Positions 17,432-26,484 are shown, counted from the first letter of the stretch. The stretch is 44,858 nt of DNA from an uncultured Bacteriovoracaceae bacterium (GCA_938034385.1 CALHLC010000050.1:1-44858), one strand, 5' to 3'. Notes: a model not told the origin generated them from the sequence alone. Program-made: numbers and translations.

Positions 17432-18858
17432 CTTGTTAAATACTGTAAAGCCATCGGAGCAAAAATTACGATTACAACAGATGGCAAAATAAATACAAAT
17501 GTTGGCATTAATAATTTAGTTGCTGCAGTTGCTCCTTGCTTTTCAATCAATGCAGATCGCTTATTCCTAATTTCTCCTGATAAGTTTTTCAAGATTGGAC
17601 CAATCGAAGCTCCTACTGAGTCCGCAGCAATCAAGGTTGCACAAAAAGAAGTTACTTCCAGAGTATTTACCCTCCAAGAAAACTTCTTTAAAGCTTGAGC
17701 TCTTGTTGCTCCTAATTGAATTTCTTTAATTAACATTTCCAACTCATCAAGAAGAGCTGATTTAGGTGCTTTCTTTAACACTTTATTCATAGCTGCAATA
17801 AAGTCTAATCCTGCCTCTACTGATAAAGCCAACATATCAACCACAAAGGGTAACTGCATGATGATCTCTTTTTTCCGAGCTTCGGCACGTGATTTGATCC
17901 AAATATCAGGATAAATATATCCCAAGGCAGCCATCACTGGAACTAAGTACATCGGAAGTCCTGGATTTAAAAACTCTCTTAAAAATAAGTAGATCACAGG
18001 AAAAGTAATAATTGAAAATAGTTTAAAAGAATAGAAATCAACAGGCGTAATGAATTTCGAAATCCCAGCAGTAAAGAGTATTCTCTTGAACTTCTCTTGG
18101 ATTTTTCTTTTCCCTTTCATCCCATTAACAACTGGATTCATGTACCTTCTGAAAAATGGCGTTGAATATTTTAAAATCATTCCATCTTTAGTTGTAATGG
18201 TCTCTGTCTTTTGCTCATCAAGAGCCTCGGATGTCTTAAATTCGTTTTCGTCATCAAAAATAGATTTAGCAATACTAAAGGCTGCAAAACCTATTAATAA
18301 GATTGAGGCAATATATAAAATCAGATTCTTATTTGCGATTCCTTCAGAGATATTTCCGGCCTTCCAGATCTTGCCAGATTTAGTTTCCAGGTAGCATTCT
18401 GACTCATTGGATTTCTCATCAAAGCTTCCATCTGCTTGAAGCTTTCCTTTATAATTTAATAAACTAATCTCACTTTTTATGCCTAGACTATCTAAGTTTA
18501 CAGTTCTCTTGTCCCAAACTCCTAGGTAGTTACCAATATTTAAAGATGTACTTCTTGAGAATTCTTGTTTTTCAAAAGTTTTGAAATCAAAATGAAGCGA
18601 ACATTTATAAGCATCACTACTAGAGTCATGAAAATATAATTTTCCAAGCTTTCCTTCACTAGTCTTATAAAAATATACATCTCCATTCTTTACTGACTTT
18701 GTTGGAATGATCATTGAATTTAAATTTGATTCATTTGATTTTAAACAGTCCTTTTGAATATGGCCGAATACTTTTTCACCACAGATAGAGTCTGAATACA
18801 GATCATGACAAAAGAATATTGCCGTCAGCAATAAAAAGAGTTTACAGTTAAATTTCAC
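17428..18858 (-). CDS. TadC-like type II secretion F-domain protein with an added periplasmic domain
   Basis: A signal peptide (1-22) leads into a periplasmic domain of about 150 residues with Cys26, 38, 86 and 155. A membrane span at 177-197, spans near 277-292 and 300-317, the T2SSF/GspF domain (about 335-440, LPFVVDMLALSVEAGLDF) and a last span at 445-468 follow. The C-terminal 300 residues match TadC, the inner-membrane platform of Tad/type IVc pili. The N-terminal periplasmic domain is not part of usual TadC (about 300 residues). The start is GTG at 18858, supported by the signal peptide directly after it. TATACT lies six bases upstream. It leads the FHA/PP2C/RomR-like operon; no ATPase (TadA) or TadB gene is in the window. 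Confidence 0.75.
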   Translation of the reverse strand: MKFNCKLFLLLTAIFFCHDLYSDSICGEKVFGHIQKDCLKSNESNLNSMIIPTKSVKNGDVYFYKTSEGKLGKLYFHDSSSDAYKCSLHFDFKTFEKQEFSRSTSLNIGNYLGVWDKRTVNLDSLGIKSEISLLNYKGKLQADGSFDEKSNESECYLETKSGKIWKAGNISEGIANKNLILYIASILLIGFAAFSIAKSIFDDENEFKTSEALDEQKTETITTKDGMILKYSTPFFRRYMNPVVNGMKGKRKIQEKFKRILFTAGISKFITPVDFYSFKLFSIITFPVIYLFLREFLNPGLPMYLVPVMAALGYIYPDIWIKSRAEARKKEIIMQLPFVVDMLALSVEAGLDFIAAMNKVLKKAPKSALLDELEMLIKEIQLGATRAQALKKFSWRVNTLEVTSFCATLIAADSVGASIGPILKNLSGEIRNKRSALIEKQGATAATKLLMPTFVFILPSVVIVIFAPMALQYLTR

Positions 18859-18864
18859 GATTTT

Positions 18865-18895
18865 AGTATATCAAACCTACGACGCGTAGTTTCAA
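18865..18895 (-). promoter_or_regulatory. Candidate promoter of the TadC/FHA operon with dyad in a 19-bp spacer
   Basis: On the minus strand TTGAAA (18895-18890) and TATACT (18870-18865) are 19 bases apart. The perfect dyad CTACG-CGT-CGTAG (18889-18877) sits in the spacer. A long spacer with a central dyad is the layout of MerR-type activated promoters. The initiating G of GTG lies seven bases after the -10, so the message would be leaderless. Confidence 0.4.
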
Positions 18896-18905
18896 AACAG
18901 AAAAT

Positions 18906-19979
18906 TCAACCTCTACCCTGATTAATTTTGTCTATTAAATTTTGCCTATACTTAGAATGCTCAGAAAAAGGGAATAACCGAGCAACTTCTTCAGGGTTTA
19001 ACTTATTAAAAACAGGTATAAACTTCTTTTTACAATTTATTACTCTTTGTTCTTTTTTCTTAAAGGCACCATCCTCAAAAGTTCCATTTCCATAAACCGA
19101 CCTTAATACTTCTAAAGACTCTAAAGTTTTTTCTAGAGATCTATATTCAAGGATATCAGTCCCAGCTTGAAAAGACATGATAGTTGCATCTTCTATTGAG
19201 AAGTTATCTTTTATAGCTCCCATTTCCATATCATCGCTTATGATAATTTTTTCATATCTTAGTACATTTCTCACATAGTCATGTGCTTTTTTACTGAAAG
19301 TTACAGGATACTTCTCGTCAAAGCACTGTGCGATTACGTGTGACATCATTAAAAATTCTAACTTAGATCTCACTGCTTTTTTAAACGGAATAAATTCATT
19401 TGCCTCTAGATCTTTTAAGCTTTTTTTAACTATCGCAAACTCTACATGAGTATCTTCTAGTGTATCTCCATGCCCTGGAAAATGTTTAGCACATGACAGA
19501 ACATTCTCTACTTTTTGTCCTCTGATGGCTCCGACTAATAATTTTTCAACAATCTCAGCTTGTCTTGAAAAAGCTCTATCTCCTATTACATCATTTTTCG
19601 GATTAGAAAACACATCACAAACGGGAGATAAGTTTAGATTAATCCCACATAAACTTAACTCTTTTGCCATCAACTGATGTAACTCAAAAACTGTTTTAGG
19701 TGAATCCAACTCTCCAACATCCAGCATGGGAGGAATTATGGTAAAGGGTTCTTTAAACCTTTGAACTCGCCCACCTTCTTGATCAACACAAACAAAAAGA
19801 GGGAAACTACTTTTACAACTCTGTATATCATTTACTAGTTCACAAAGTTGTTTAACATTTTCAAAATTTCTACTAAAGAGTAAAACTCCACCGATTTCAT
19901 TATCTCGGATTTCATTTCGTTCAAAATCTCTTAAAGATGTTCCTTCAATTCCCGTGATGAAAAATTGTCCTAAATTCAT
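18906..19979 (-). CDS. nagZ: Beta-N-acetylhexosaminidase NagZ (GH3)
   Basis: The 357-residue product is a single-domain family 3 glycoside hydrolase. Visible are VDQEGGRVQR (66-74), the catalytic loop KHFPGHGDTLEDTH (165-178; Asp176-His178 acid/base dyad) and ISDDMEMGAI (247-256; nucleophile Asp249). NagZ removes GlcNAc from 1,6-anhydro-MurNAc peptides during cell-wall recycling; it is cytosolic, and there is no signal peptide here. The gene follows a lipoprotein gene and mreB in the same direction, which fits a cell-wall growth cluster. In a predatory bacterium it could also help use prey wall fragments (inference). The binding site before the ATG is weak. Confidence 0.9.
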   Translation of the reverse strand: MNLGQFFITGIEGTSLRDFERNEIRDNEIGGVLLFSRNFENVKQLCELVNDIQSCKSSFPLFVCVDQEGGRVQRFKEPFTIIPPMLDVGELDSPKTVFELHQLMAKELSLCGINLNLSPVCDVFSNPKNDVIGDRAFSRQAEIVEKLLVGAIRGQKVENVLSCAKHFPGHGDTLEDTHVEFAIVKKSLKDLEANEFIPFKKAVRSKLEFLMMSHVIAQCFDEKYPVTFSKKAHDYVRNVLRYEKIIISDDMEMGAIKDNFSIEDATIMSFQAGTDILEYRSLEKTLESLEVLRSVYGNGTFEDGAFKKKEQRVINCKKKFIPVFNKLNPEEVARLFPFSEHSKYRQNLIDKINQGRG

Positions 19980-19983
19980 AGAT

Positions 19984-20694
19984 TTATCTTAAGGTTAAAC
20001 TAAGACCTTGGGCAACCCAGTAAAATTTTTCAAACCTCATTTTTTTAGAAAAAACGAGAGAAGCAACTTGACCCGCAAATTCCAAATCAAAAAAGTGCTG
20101 GTTTTGATCTGATCTATTATAAACAAGACTTCCTCTATCAAGTAAGCTCCCAAATAAATCAGCATAGATAATTTTATTATATGGATATTGATCCCAAAAA
20201 AGCCAAAGCTTAAGTCTTGATTTCTTTCTACTTACTAAAGAATCAAGATCTAACAATTTTTCAGCACAAATATGAACCATTGAAAATGGGCACACAAAAC
20301 GAGTGTTCACAAAATTTCGAGATTCTTTTTTATTTTTAGGCAAAGATCTAATCTCATATTTTTTAGACTCTAGATTAGCTTTAATTTCACTATAATATTT
20401 TTTTTTATCAAGCCATGTAGTTGCCTGAGAAATACTTGGGAAGAAAACTCCCTTTGATTTGTTAAATTTATTAACAATATAAATTTTTTCTACAATATCG
20501 TTTTTATGATCATAAAGAATTTTTTTAAAAATCAAGTTCTTATTTTTCACAGCATATTGAGATTCCACTCTATAAGCACCAGAAATATCTTCTAGTAAAT
20601 ATTCTCTTGATTCATTTTTAGGAATCTGAGTCGCAAGGCGAGCCGAAGAACATGAAAGGAAAAAAATAACAAAAAATCTAATAATGACTTGCAA
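19984..20694 (-). CDS. Putative lipoprotein of unknown function
   Basis: The 236-residue product starts at TTG 20694, inside the last codons of mreB (17-base overlap). No ATG is available before the hydrophobic segment, and the start remains uncertain. A short signal ([13 protein letters not shown]) ends at Cys15 with -3 to -1 FLS, an acceptable but not ideal lipobox. The mature part is basic with several Trp/Tyr-rich strands ([27 protein letters not shown]). I do not recognise a family. Coupling to mreB and nagZ suggests a role in envelope growth. Being downstream of mreB it occupies the place where mreC would be expected, but it has no MreC features. Confidence 0.6.
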   Translation of the reverse strand: MQVIIRFFVIFFLSCSSARLATQIPKNESREYLLEDISGAYRVESQYAVKNKNLIFKKILYDHKNDIVEKIYIVNKFNKSKGVFFPSISQATTWLDKKKYYSEIKANLESKKYEIRSLPKNKKESRNFVNTRFVCPFSMVHICAEKLLDLDSLVSRKKSRLKLWLFWDQYPYNKIIYADLFGSLLDRGSLVYNRSDQNQHFFDLEFAGQVASLVFSKKMRFEKFYWVAQGLSLTLR

Positions 20695-21724
20695 CTTTTT
20701 TCAGAAGATCAATACTATCTACAACCGTACCACAACCTCTAACAACACAAGTTGCAGGATCCTCAGCAACAGCAACAGGCAAGCCTGTCTTTTCTTTGAT
20801 AAGCACGTCTAACTCTCCAAGCTGAGCTCCACCGCCAGCTAAAATAATTCCATTATCGACGATGTCAGCTGCTAATTCTGGAGGTGTTTTTTCCAAGGTA
20901 ACTTTTATGGCTTCAACAACTTCAGCTAGTGAATCTGACAATGCTTCTCTGACTTCTTCGGCTGTCACCTCTATTGTTTTAGGCGATCCTCCAATTAGAT
21001 CTCTACCTTTTACTTCATAAGTTTCTTTATCTTTTTCAGAAGGATAGGCATTTCCAAGTTTAATCTTTATATCCTCAGCTGTTCTCTCTCCAATTAATAA
21101 AGAATATTTTTTCTTAATATAATTAATGATAGATTCGTCAAATTTATCTCCAGCGACTCTAACTGATTTAGAATAAACAATTCCACCCAGAGAAATCACA
21201 GCAACCTCAGTTGTTCCTCCTCCAATGTCTACAATCATATTTCCGCTAGGGTCAGTTATGGGCAAATTTGCTCCAATCGCTGCAGCCATCGGTTCTTCAA
21301 TTAAATAAACTTCTCTGGCTCCAGATTGTTCCGCGGCTTCTTTTACGGCCCTTCTTTCAACTTGAGTAATACCAAATGGGATACAGATAATAATCCTAGG
21401 CTTTATAAATTTTGAACCATTAAGAGATTTTTTTATAAAGTATCTAAGCATAGATTGAGTTACTTCAAAGTCAGCAATAACCCCATTTTTCATTGGCCGA
21501 ATAGCTTTGATCGAACCAGGTGTTCTACCCAACATATCTTTTGCTTCTTTTCCAACTGCTAAAACTTTCTTATCTCCACGCATTCCTTCATGAACAGCAA
21601 CAACTGAAGGTTCATTCACAATAATCCCTCGGTCTTTTGCGTATACTAAAGTATTAGCTGTTCCAAGATCTATTGCTAAATCATTATTTATCCACTCTTT
21701 AAATATATCAAAGAAATTTTTCAT
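20678..21724 (-). CDS. mreB: Rod shape-determining protein MreB
   Basis: The 348-residue product is a full-length bacterial actin. It has [13 protein letters not shown] (phosphate 1), [16 protein letters not shown] (phosphate 2), [28 protein letters not shown] and [11 protein letters not shown] (adenosine). MreB forms membrane-associated filaments that direct lateral cell-wall synthesis. ATG 21724 follows the AMP nucleosidase stop directly. Notably mreC, mreD, pbp2 and rodA do not follow; instead there is a lipoprotein and nagZ. Bdellovibrio species can have more than one mreB, so a second copy with mreCD may exist elsewhere (not visible here). Confidence 0.95.
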   Translation of the reverse strand: MKNFFDIFKEWINNDLAIDLGTANTLVYAKDRGIIVNEPSVVAVHEGMRGDKKVLAVGKEAKDMLGRTPGSIKAIRPMKNGVIADFEVTQSMLRYFIKKSLNGSKFIKPRIIICIPFGITQVERRAVKEAAEQSGAREVYLIEEPMAAAIGANLPITDPSGNMIVDIGGGTTEVAVISLGGIVYSKSVRVAGDKFDESIINYIKKKYSLLIGERTAEDIKIKLGNAYPSEKDKETYEVKGRDLIGGSPKTIEVTAEEVREALSDSLAEVVEAIKVTLEKTPPELAADIVDNGIILAGGGAQLGELDVLIKEKTGLPVAVAEDPATCVVRGCGTVVDSIDLLKKVASHY

Positions 21725-22783
21725 CTAATCCCACCTATAATGTCTAATAGCATCACCTCTAAGAGCAATGTCTGCTGTAATTTCAATTCCAAGCTCAATA
21801 TGTTTATCTGTATATTTTTTAAAAACACTATTAGCCGATTTTTTTGTTTTAATTCCATCTCTTTTTAAAGGACAATCAGAAACAAGTAAGAGTGCTCCAT
21901 TATTCACTTTACTAGCAAAGCCGGTAATAAATAAAGCTGCACATTCCATTTCCACTGCGATAACTCTCTCTTCATAGAGATTATTTTTAAACCCATCATC
22001 AAATTCCCAAAACCTAAGATCTGTAGAGTGAACCATTCCTGTTCTATATTCCATCCCGTGCTCTACAAGGACCTGTGATGCAAACTTTTGTATTTTAAAG
22101 GTTGGTAAAGCTGGTACTTGAGGAGGCATAAAATGCTGAGAAACACTCTCGGCTCTAATAGCTCCAATTGGTAAAATAAAATCACCAACATTTAAAGACT
22201 TATGAACTGCTCCACACATTCCAAGAAATAGAACAGCTCTAGGTTCTATTACTGCAACAAGCTCCATTACCAATGCGGCCATCGCTGAACCAATTCCAAA
22301 TTCAACAATAGTCACTCTTGCTTTAGGTGAACTTGATGCTTTGAAAGCTGACCCTTGAGTATACTTATGATCATCTAAAAGAGCATTGAACCTTTCTGTA
22401 TAATAATGAAAATTTGTCAAAATTATCTGCGGTTGAAAATCTTCGATATCATGGCCCGTATAACGCTCCAACATATCAACAGCAATTTTTCTTTTTGCAC
22501 TATTTGAATAAACCCTCTTAGACCTTAAGGCCTTTTGAAAAGTCATAAAAGAATTCGTTTTAACGATCCCTTTATCTTTTCTCTTTTCAATTTTAGAAAC
22601 TAAGCTCTTAGCAGTACTACTCAAAGTATTATTAGCAGGTGAGTTTTCAATTTCCCTATTAATCTCTTCTAAGAGAAAAGGGTTTTTTGTTTTCAAAGCA
22701 CCTTGTTTAGACTTCCTATGAACTTTTTTCTTTTTGGAAGCTTTCTTTTTTGTTTTTTTCTTTTTTCTTTTTTTATCAACCAC
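21725..22783 (-). CDS. AMP nucleosidase with a Lys-rich N-terminal extension
   Basis: Residues about 90-352 match the Bacteroidetes-type AMP nucleosidase, which splits AMP into adenine and ribose 5-phosphate: IILTNFHYYTE, FGIGSAMAALVMEL, LFLGMCGA, GDFILPIGAIR, FMPPQVPALP, AVEMECAALF and LLLVSDCPLKRDGIKT. The VEMECA segment holds the Glu of the nucleoside phosphorylase superfamily, and SDCP the catalytic Asp. The first 90 residues are an added tail, with the first 33 dominated by Lys/Arg, of unknown purpose (nucleic acid or membrane contact is possible). The start is GTG at 22783 with AAAGGA eight bases upstream. It lies 12 bases after the LpoA-like gene and abuts mreB. Confidence 0.85.
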   Translation of the reverse strand: MVDKKRKKKKTKKKASKKKKVHRKSKQGALKTKNPFLLEEINREIENSPANNTLSSTAKSLVSKIEKRKDKGIVKTNSFMTFQKALRSKRVYSNSAKRKIAVDMLERYTGHDIEDFQPQIILTNFHYYTERFNALLDDHKYTQGSAFKASSSPKARVTIVEFGIGSAMAALVMELVAVIEPRAVLFLGMCGAVHKSLNVGDFILPIGAIRAESVSQHFMPPQVPALPTFKIQKFASQVLVEHGMEYRTGMVHSTDLRFWEFDDGFKNNLYEERVIAVEMECAALFITGFASKVNNGALLLVSDCPLKRDGIKTKKSANSVFKKYTDKHIELGIEITADIALRGDAIRHYRWD

Positions 22784-22795
22784 GACAATTATCCT

Positions 22796-24724
22796 TTAAA
22801 GTTTTTCAACTTTCATTTTCTTTAACCAAAGATTCTGTTCACTATTCCATTCACCTAAATAGCTATCCAACCTACTTCTAGACATTAAGCTCTCTCCTAG
22901 CTCTTTTCTCGTAGAAAAGTTAGTACTCAAGATCTGATTTGCAAGATAGATACTCTCATAGCCAAGTGTTTCTAAAAGCTTAGGCATCATACCCATGCTA
23001 TTTTTATAATTTGTCACAAATTCGTTTTTCCTCATTCCTTCCACATCTGTTACAAAGTTTACATTTCCAAGATATTTCTTCTGACTAATAAGGCTCCTAC
23101 TTTTCCAACTAGGCCCTCCAATAAAGTTAATATCTTTAACCCCTAAGTACTTAAATGAAGGAATAATTTGTAATGCTTCTTTAGGAAAAGAAGGAATAAA
23201 AACCCAATCATATTCAAGAGTTGGTTTTAATAATTCAATTTCTTCTATCTTCTCTTCTTGGCCTTCTTGTTTATATTTTTTAACAAGCTCTCTATATTCT
23301 TTTTCTTTAGCTCTTGTATATTCAATGCCAGACAACTTCCCAATAGCTTCCCTGAAATCATTAATACCTTTTTCAAACCCAGATGTTTCAACCAATTCAA
23401 AACCATTCACATTTGCTTGGTTCCAAAACTCATCAAGATAACTATGTCCAAGTTCGTTGTTAGGATATAAAAGTGTAACTTTCCTACCAATTCTACTTGC
23501 CACTTCATTATTTAAAGCTGCATTTACTTGTGATTCAATCGATCCTTGTAATTCAACTAGTAGCTTATTTTTATTAAATCTATTTGTGTTTACCTGAGAT
23601 AATGATAAAAAGACCACTCCTCGTTTCCTGGCTGCCTCATATTCTCTTTCAGAAGTATTACTAAATAATCCTCCAATGATTAAGGATACAGTCTCTTGCT
23701 CTATAAGCTCACTTATCTTAGCAGTGGCTAAAGCAGGAATATTTTGGCTATCTCTCACTATTAATTCAAAAGGTTCCCCTATGCTCTTAAGAGCCAAAGA
23801 AACACCACTTAGGATTTTGGTTGCGAAGTTAGCTTTATCTCCAGTCAAAGGCAAAACTATTCCTACCTTTGTTCTATCAATTGCTTCGAAAAAGTTTATC
23901 TCTGAGTCGTATTGTAGGTAATCTGTTCCAATAATACCTTGTAATTCATCGACAGAATTTCGATCGCCTCTTTGCTTGAGAGCATTTCTATATGTAACAA
24001 CTAGCTCTCTCATAGCGAAATTATTTTTTTGATCCTTATATTGTTCAATGTAATTTTTTTGCTCAATTTCTTCTTGTTTGAAAAACTTCTCCTTCAAAAC
24101 AGTATAGAATTTGCTATTTAAAACACTTCCTCTATTTTCATCATTATTAAAATAATTAATTAATGCATGAATTTGTTCTTTTTCTCTTTGTAGCTTTGTT
24201 GCAATAAAATAGCTTAATAGATGTTTTTTCTTAGCGTCCTTGTAAGTGACTTTTGAAGTATCGATTTGTTGTAAATAGTTTACTGACTTTTTAATATTCG
24301 ATTTTTTATAAGCTGCGGCAGATAAATTTAGCAATAGTTGGTTTTTTAACTTTGAATTTTCTCCTGAAACTTTTGCGTATGCTTTCTGAAATAATATTTG
24401 CGATTTAGAAATCTTACCTTCGTTAAAATATACCAACCCTAAGATATTATATTTCTCAGCCTGTTCAAAAACACTTATCTCTTCATCTTTTAAAGTATTT
24501 AAAACTTTACGTGCATTTGCATAATCTTTCTTTCTTAAAAATTTCTTTGATTTTTTTACCTGTCCTATAAAAGCTTCACTATACCTAGAATCATAGTCAT
24601 CTTCTTTCGATAATTCTTTTTTCTCTGAACTACTTGGGACGTAAACTTTTTCAGAAGAATTATTAAAGGTATCTCCGCCAGCACAAGAAAAAAGAAACAG
24701 TATTAGTAATATTCTAGAAAACAT
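22796..24724 (-). CDS. LpoA-like penicillin-binding protein activator lipoprotein
   Basis: The 642-residue product is a lipoprotein (FLFSC, Cys14). Residues about 45-260 are helical TPR-like repeats (LRKKDYANARKVL, GLVYFNEGKISKS). Residues about 285-610 form a type-1 periplasmic binding fold (VGIVLPLTGDKANFATKIL, LIIGGLFSNTSERE, VTLLYPNNELGHSYLDEF). TPR plus type-1 binding fold on a lipid anchor is the design of LpoA, the outer-membrane activator of PBP1A in proteobacteria. The fold is also shared by amino-acid ABC binding proteins, so ligand binding cannot be excluded. It follows the DoxX gene with no gap and precedes AMP nucleosidase and mreB, which supports a cell-wall role. Confidence 0.75.
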   Translation of the reverse strand: MFSRILLILFLFSCAGGDTFNNSSEKVYVPSSSEKKELSKEDDYDSRYSEAFIGQVKKSKKFLRKKDYANARKVLNTLKDEEISVFEQAEKYNILGLVYFNEGKISKSQILFQKAYAKVSGENSKLKNQLLLNLSAAAYKKSNIKKSVNYLQQIDTSKVTYKDAKKKHLLSYFIATKLQREKEQIHALINYFNNDENRGSVLNSKFYTVLKEKFFKQEEIEQKNYIEQYKDQKNNFAMRELVVTYRNALKQRGDRNSVDELQGIIGTDYLQYDSEINFFEAIDRTKVGIVLPLTGDKANFATKILSGVSLALKSIGEPFELIVRDSQNIPALATAKISELIEQETVSLIIGGLFSNTSEREYEAARKRGVVFLSLSQVNTNRFNKNKLLVELQGSIESQVNAALNNEVASRIGRKVTLLYPNNELGHSYLDEFWNQANVNGFELVETSGFEKGINDFREAIGKLSGIEYTRAKEKEYRELVKKYKQEGQEEKIEEIELLKPTLEYDWVFIPSFPKEALQIIPSFKYLGVKDINFIGGPSWKSRSLISQKKYLGNVNFVTDVEGMRKNEFVTNYKNSMGMMPKLLETLGYESIYLANQILSTNFSTRKELGESLMSRSRLDSYLGEWNSEQNLWLKKMKVEKL

Positions 24725-25108
24725 TTATAACCTTTTTTTACCTAAAGAAATTTTTCCTGCACCTGTAAAACAAAGTCCAATAAAAATAATCAGCAGCTCA
24801 AGTGAGTGAGAAATTTGATTATAACCATCATCTTGATTTAAATGATATAAAGTCGCCACAACCATAGTAAAAGCTAACAAGATACAAGATGGAATAAAGA
24901 AAACTCCTAAGACCAAAAAGAGACCTCCAAAAAATTCTGCAAACCCAGCAAGAAAACCAAAAACTTCTGGAGCAAAATTAATTCCGACATGAACCATTTG
25001 TGATCCAAGCCATTCCCATTTTTCTGGATTAAATAATTTTGGATATCCATGAACCATCATTGATATACCAAGACCCAACCTAATAATTAAAAGACCAATA
25101 TCTCTCAT
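24725..25108 (-). CDS. DoxX family membrane protein
   Basis: The 127-residue product has four hydrophobic segments (IGLLIIRLGLGISMMVHG, FGFLAGFAEFFGGLFLVLG, IPSCILLAFTMVVATLY, LELLIIFIGLCFTGAG), the usual count for DoxX/DoxD proteins. Their H-G-x-x-K motif after the first span is present (HGYPKLF). DoxX proteins are linked to redox or thiosulfate-related membrane functions, but the role is not settled. GGGAGAGG precedes the ATG. It is the first gene of the lpoA-like/AMP nucleosidase/mreB/nagZ row, with its stop codon touching the next start. Confidence 0.8.
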   Translation of the reverse strand: MRDIGLLIIRLGLGISMMVHGYPKLFNPEKWEWLGSQMVHVGINFAPEVFGFLAGFAEFFGGLFLVLGVFFIPSCILLAFTMVVATLYHLNQDDGYNQISHSLELLIIFIGLCFTGAGKISLGKKRL

Positions 25109-25169
25109 ACCTCTCCCTAAACAGTTTTAATTTCTTCCTATTTCTATTCACATTGTTTACAAAAGTATA

Positions 25170-25826
25170 ATGATTAATAACGACATCGAAAACACTGGCA
25201 AGGCCTTTAATCTCAATGATTATCTTCAAGCACGCCAGAGTACACTTGAGACATTAAATAAAATCTCAAGAATGATAGAACCTGGAATCGATGAGCCTGA
25301 AGGCATAGAACTTATTAACAAGGAACTCAAAGCAGCTGGAAGCCAAAAGTTTTGGCATCCAACAAAATTCCGAATAGGCAAAAATACTCTAAAGAGCTTC
25401 GGACAAAGATCTGACCTAAGCATAAAATTACAAAAAAATGATATTTTCTTTATTGATATAGGTCCTGTTTTCTTTGATCATGAAGCAGATCTAGGACGTA
25501 CTTATCAAGTTGGCCCATCTAATGATTTCAGTGAAATCATAAAAGCCAGTGAAGAAATCTTTCAAGAAACCAAAAAGATTTGGATCGATGAAAAACTATC
25601 CGGCAAGGAACTCTATCAATACGCTAAATCGATTACTTTAAAAAAAGGTTATGAATTTAATTTCGATATGCTAGGCCATAGATTAGGAGACTTTCCTCAC
25701 GCTCTTCACTACAAAGGAAACTTATTAGACTTTAAATCCACTCCCCAAAAAAACCTTTGGGTGTTAGAAATTCTTATTAGAGATCCTTCAAATAATTTTG
25801 GTGCTTTTTACGAAGACATCCTTTAA
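25170..25826 (+). CDS. M24-family metallopeptidase (aminopeptidase P/methionine aminopeptidase fold)
   Basis: The 218-residue product is a single pita-bread catalytic domain. Metal ligands can be placed at D96 (FIDIGP), D107 (ADLGRTY), H170 (MLGHRLG), E200 (WVLEILI) and E215 (FYEDIL), all five present. H177 and H180 in FPHALH are further active-site candidates. It lacks the N-terminal domain of aminopeptidase P, so it resembles compact Xaa-Pro peptidase-like proteins. No signal peptide is present. The start has no Shine-Dalgarno and a TATAAT overlaps the ATG, which leaves the promoter unclear. An outer-membrane protein gene follows on the same strand after 34 bases. Confidence 0.8.
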   Translation: MINNDIENTGKAFNLNDYLQARQSTLETLNKISRMIEPGIDEPEGIELINKELKAAGSQKFWHPTKFRIGKNTLKSFGQRSDLSIKLQKNDIFFIDIGPVFFDHEADLGRTYQVGPSNDFSEIIKASEEIFQETKKIWIDEKLSGKELYQYAKSITLKKGYEFNFDMLGHRLGDFPHALHYKGNLLDFKSTPQKNLWVLEILIRDPSNNFGAFYEDIL

Positions 25827-25860
25827 GATTTATGAATAACAGTTTTAATTAAGGAGATTT

Positions 25861-26475
25861 ATGAAACTTTTATTATTTTTCTTATTTGCCACAACACTAA
25901 CATTTGCAAACAACCCTAAAATGGGTGTTCATCTTGGACTTAACAACCCTTTTTTCTCAAATGACCCTGAGCCTACTGATCCTAACGATGAAACAGACTC
26001 CAAGATCGGCATTGACCTAGGTGCTTCTTTTCTATACGACATTGGAGCTAGTTCAATTTTAGGAGAAGTTTCTTATGTAACTTACAATGGAGAATCTCCG
26101 GATGCCAGTGAATCATTCAAACTATCATTCTTAGAAATAAGGCCTAATTATCTCTACAATATACATCCACAGTTTTTTATTTCTGCCGGATTAAATTTTG
26201 GAATTAAGCTAAAAGCAAAGGTCTGTGAAGATAATACATGTCTTGATTTTGGTGATTTCATAGAATTAGCAAGGGTAATTGATCCCACGATAGAAGACCC
26301 ATTCAAAAGCACTAGAGTATCTATAAATGCTGGTATTGGTGCTCGATTTGATGCTGGAATGATTACGCTCTTACCAAAAATTGTTTATGATTTAGCACTA
26401 AGTGATACATTTGAAGATGATTCAAGTTCTGGAAAAGTAAGTGCTTTAAGATTTACAATCGCTACATTGTTCTAG
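25861..26475 (+). CDS. Outer-membrane beta-barrel protein
   Basis: The 204-residue product has a signal peptide (1-16, TFA-N) and a series of amphipathic strands (IGIDLGASFLYDI, SILGEVSYVTYN, FKLSFLEIRPNYLYNI, FFISAGLNFGIKLK, VSINAGIGARFDA, LLPKIVYDLAL). It closes on SALRFTIATLF with a C-terminal Phe, as expected of BAM substrates. One Cys pair in KVCEDNTCLD may form a surface loop disulfide. AAGGAG precedes the ATG. It is related in type, not necessarily in ancestry, to the other small barrels in this window. Ligand or role unknown. Confidence 0.65.
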   Translation: MKLLLFFLFATTLTFANNPKMGVHLGLNNPFFSNDPEPTDPNDETDSKIGIDLGASFLYDIGASSILGEVSYVTYNGESPDASESFKLSFLEIRPNYLYNIHPQFFISAGLNFGIKLKAKVCEDNTCLDFGDFIELARVIDPTIEDPFKSTRVSINAGIGARFDAGMITLLPKIVYDLALSDTFEDDSSSGKVSALRFTIATLF

Positions 26476-26484
26476 CTTTTATTT

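Noticed and set aside
25166-25171. TATAAT as the promoter of the M24 peptidase gene
   Set aside because: It overlaps the ATG, so transcription would begin after the start codon and no other start is available.
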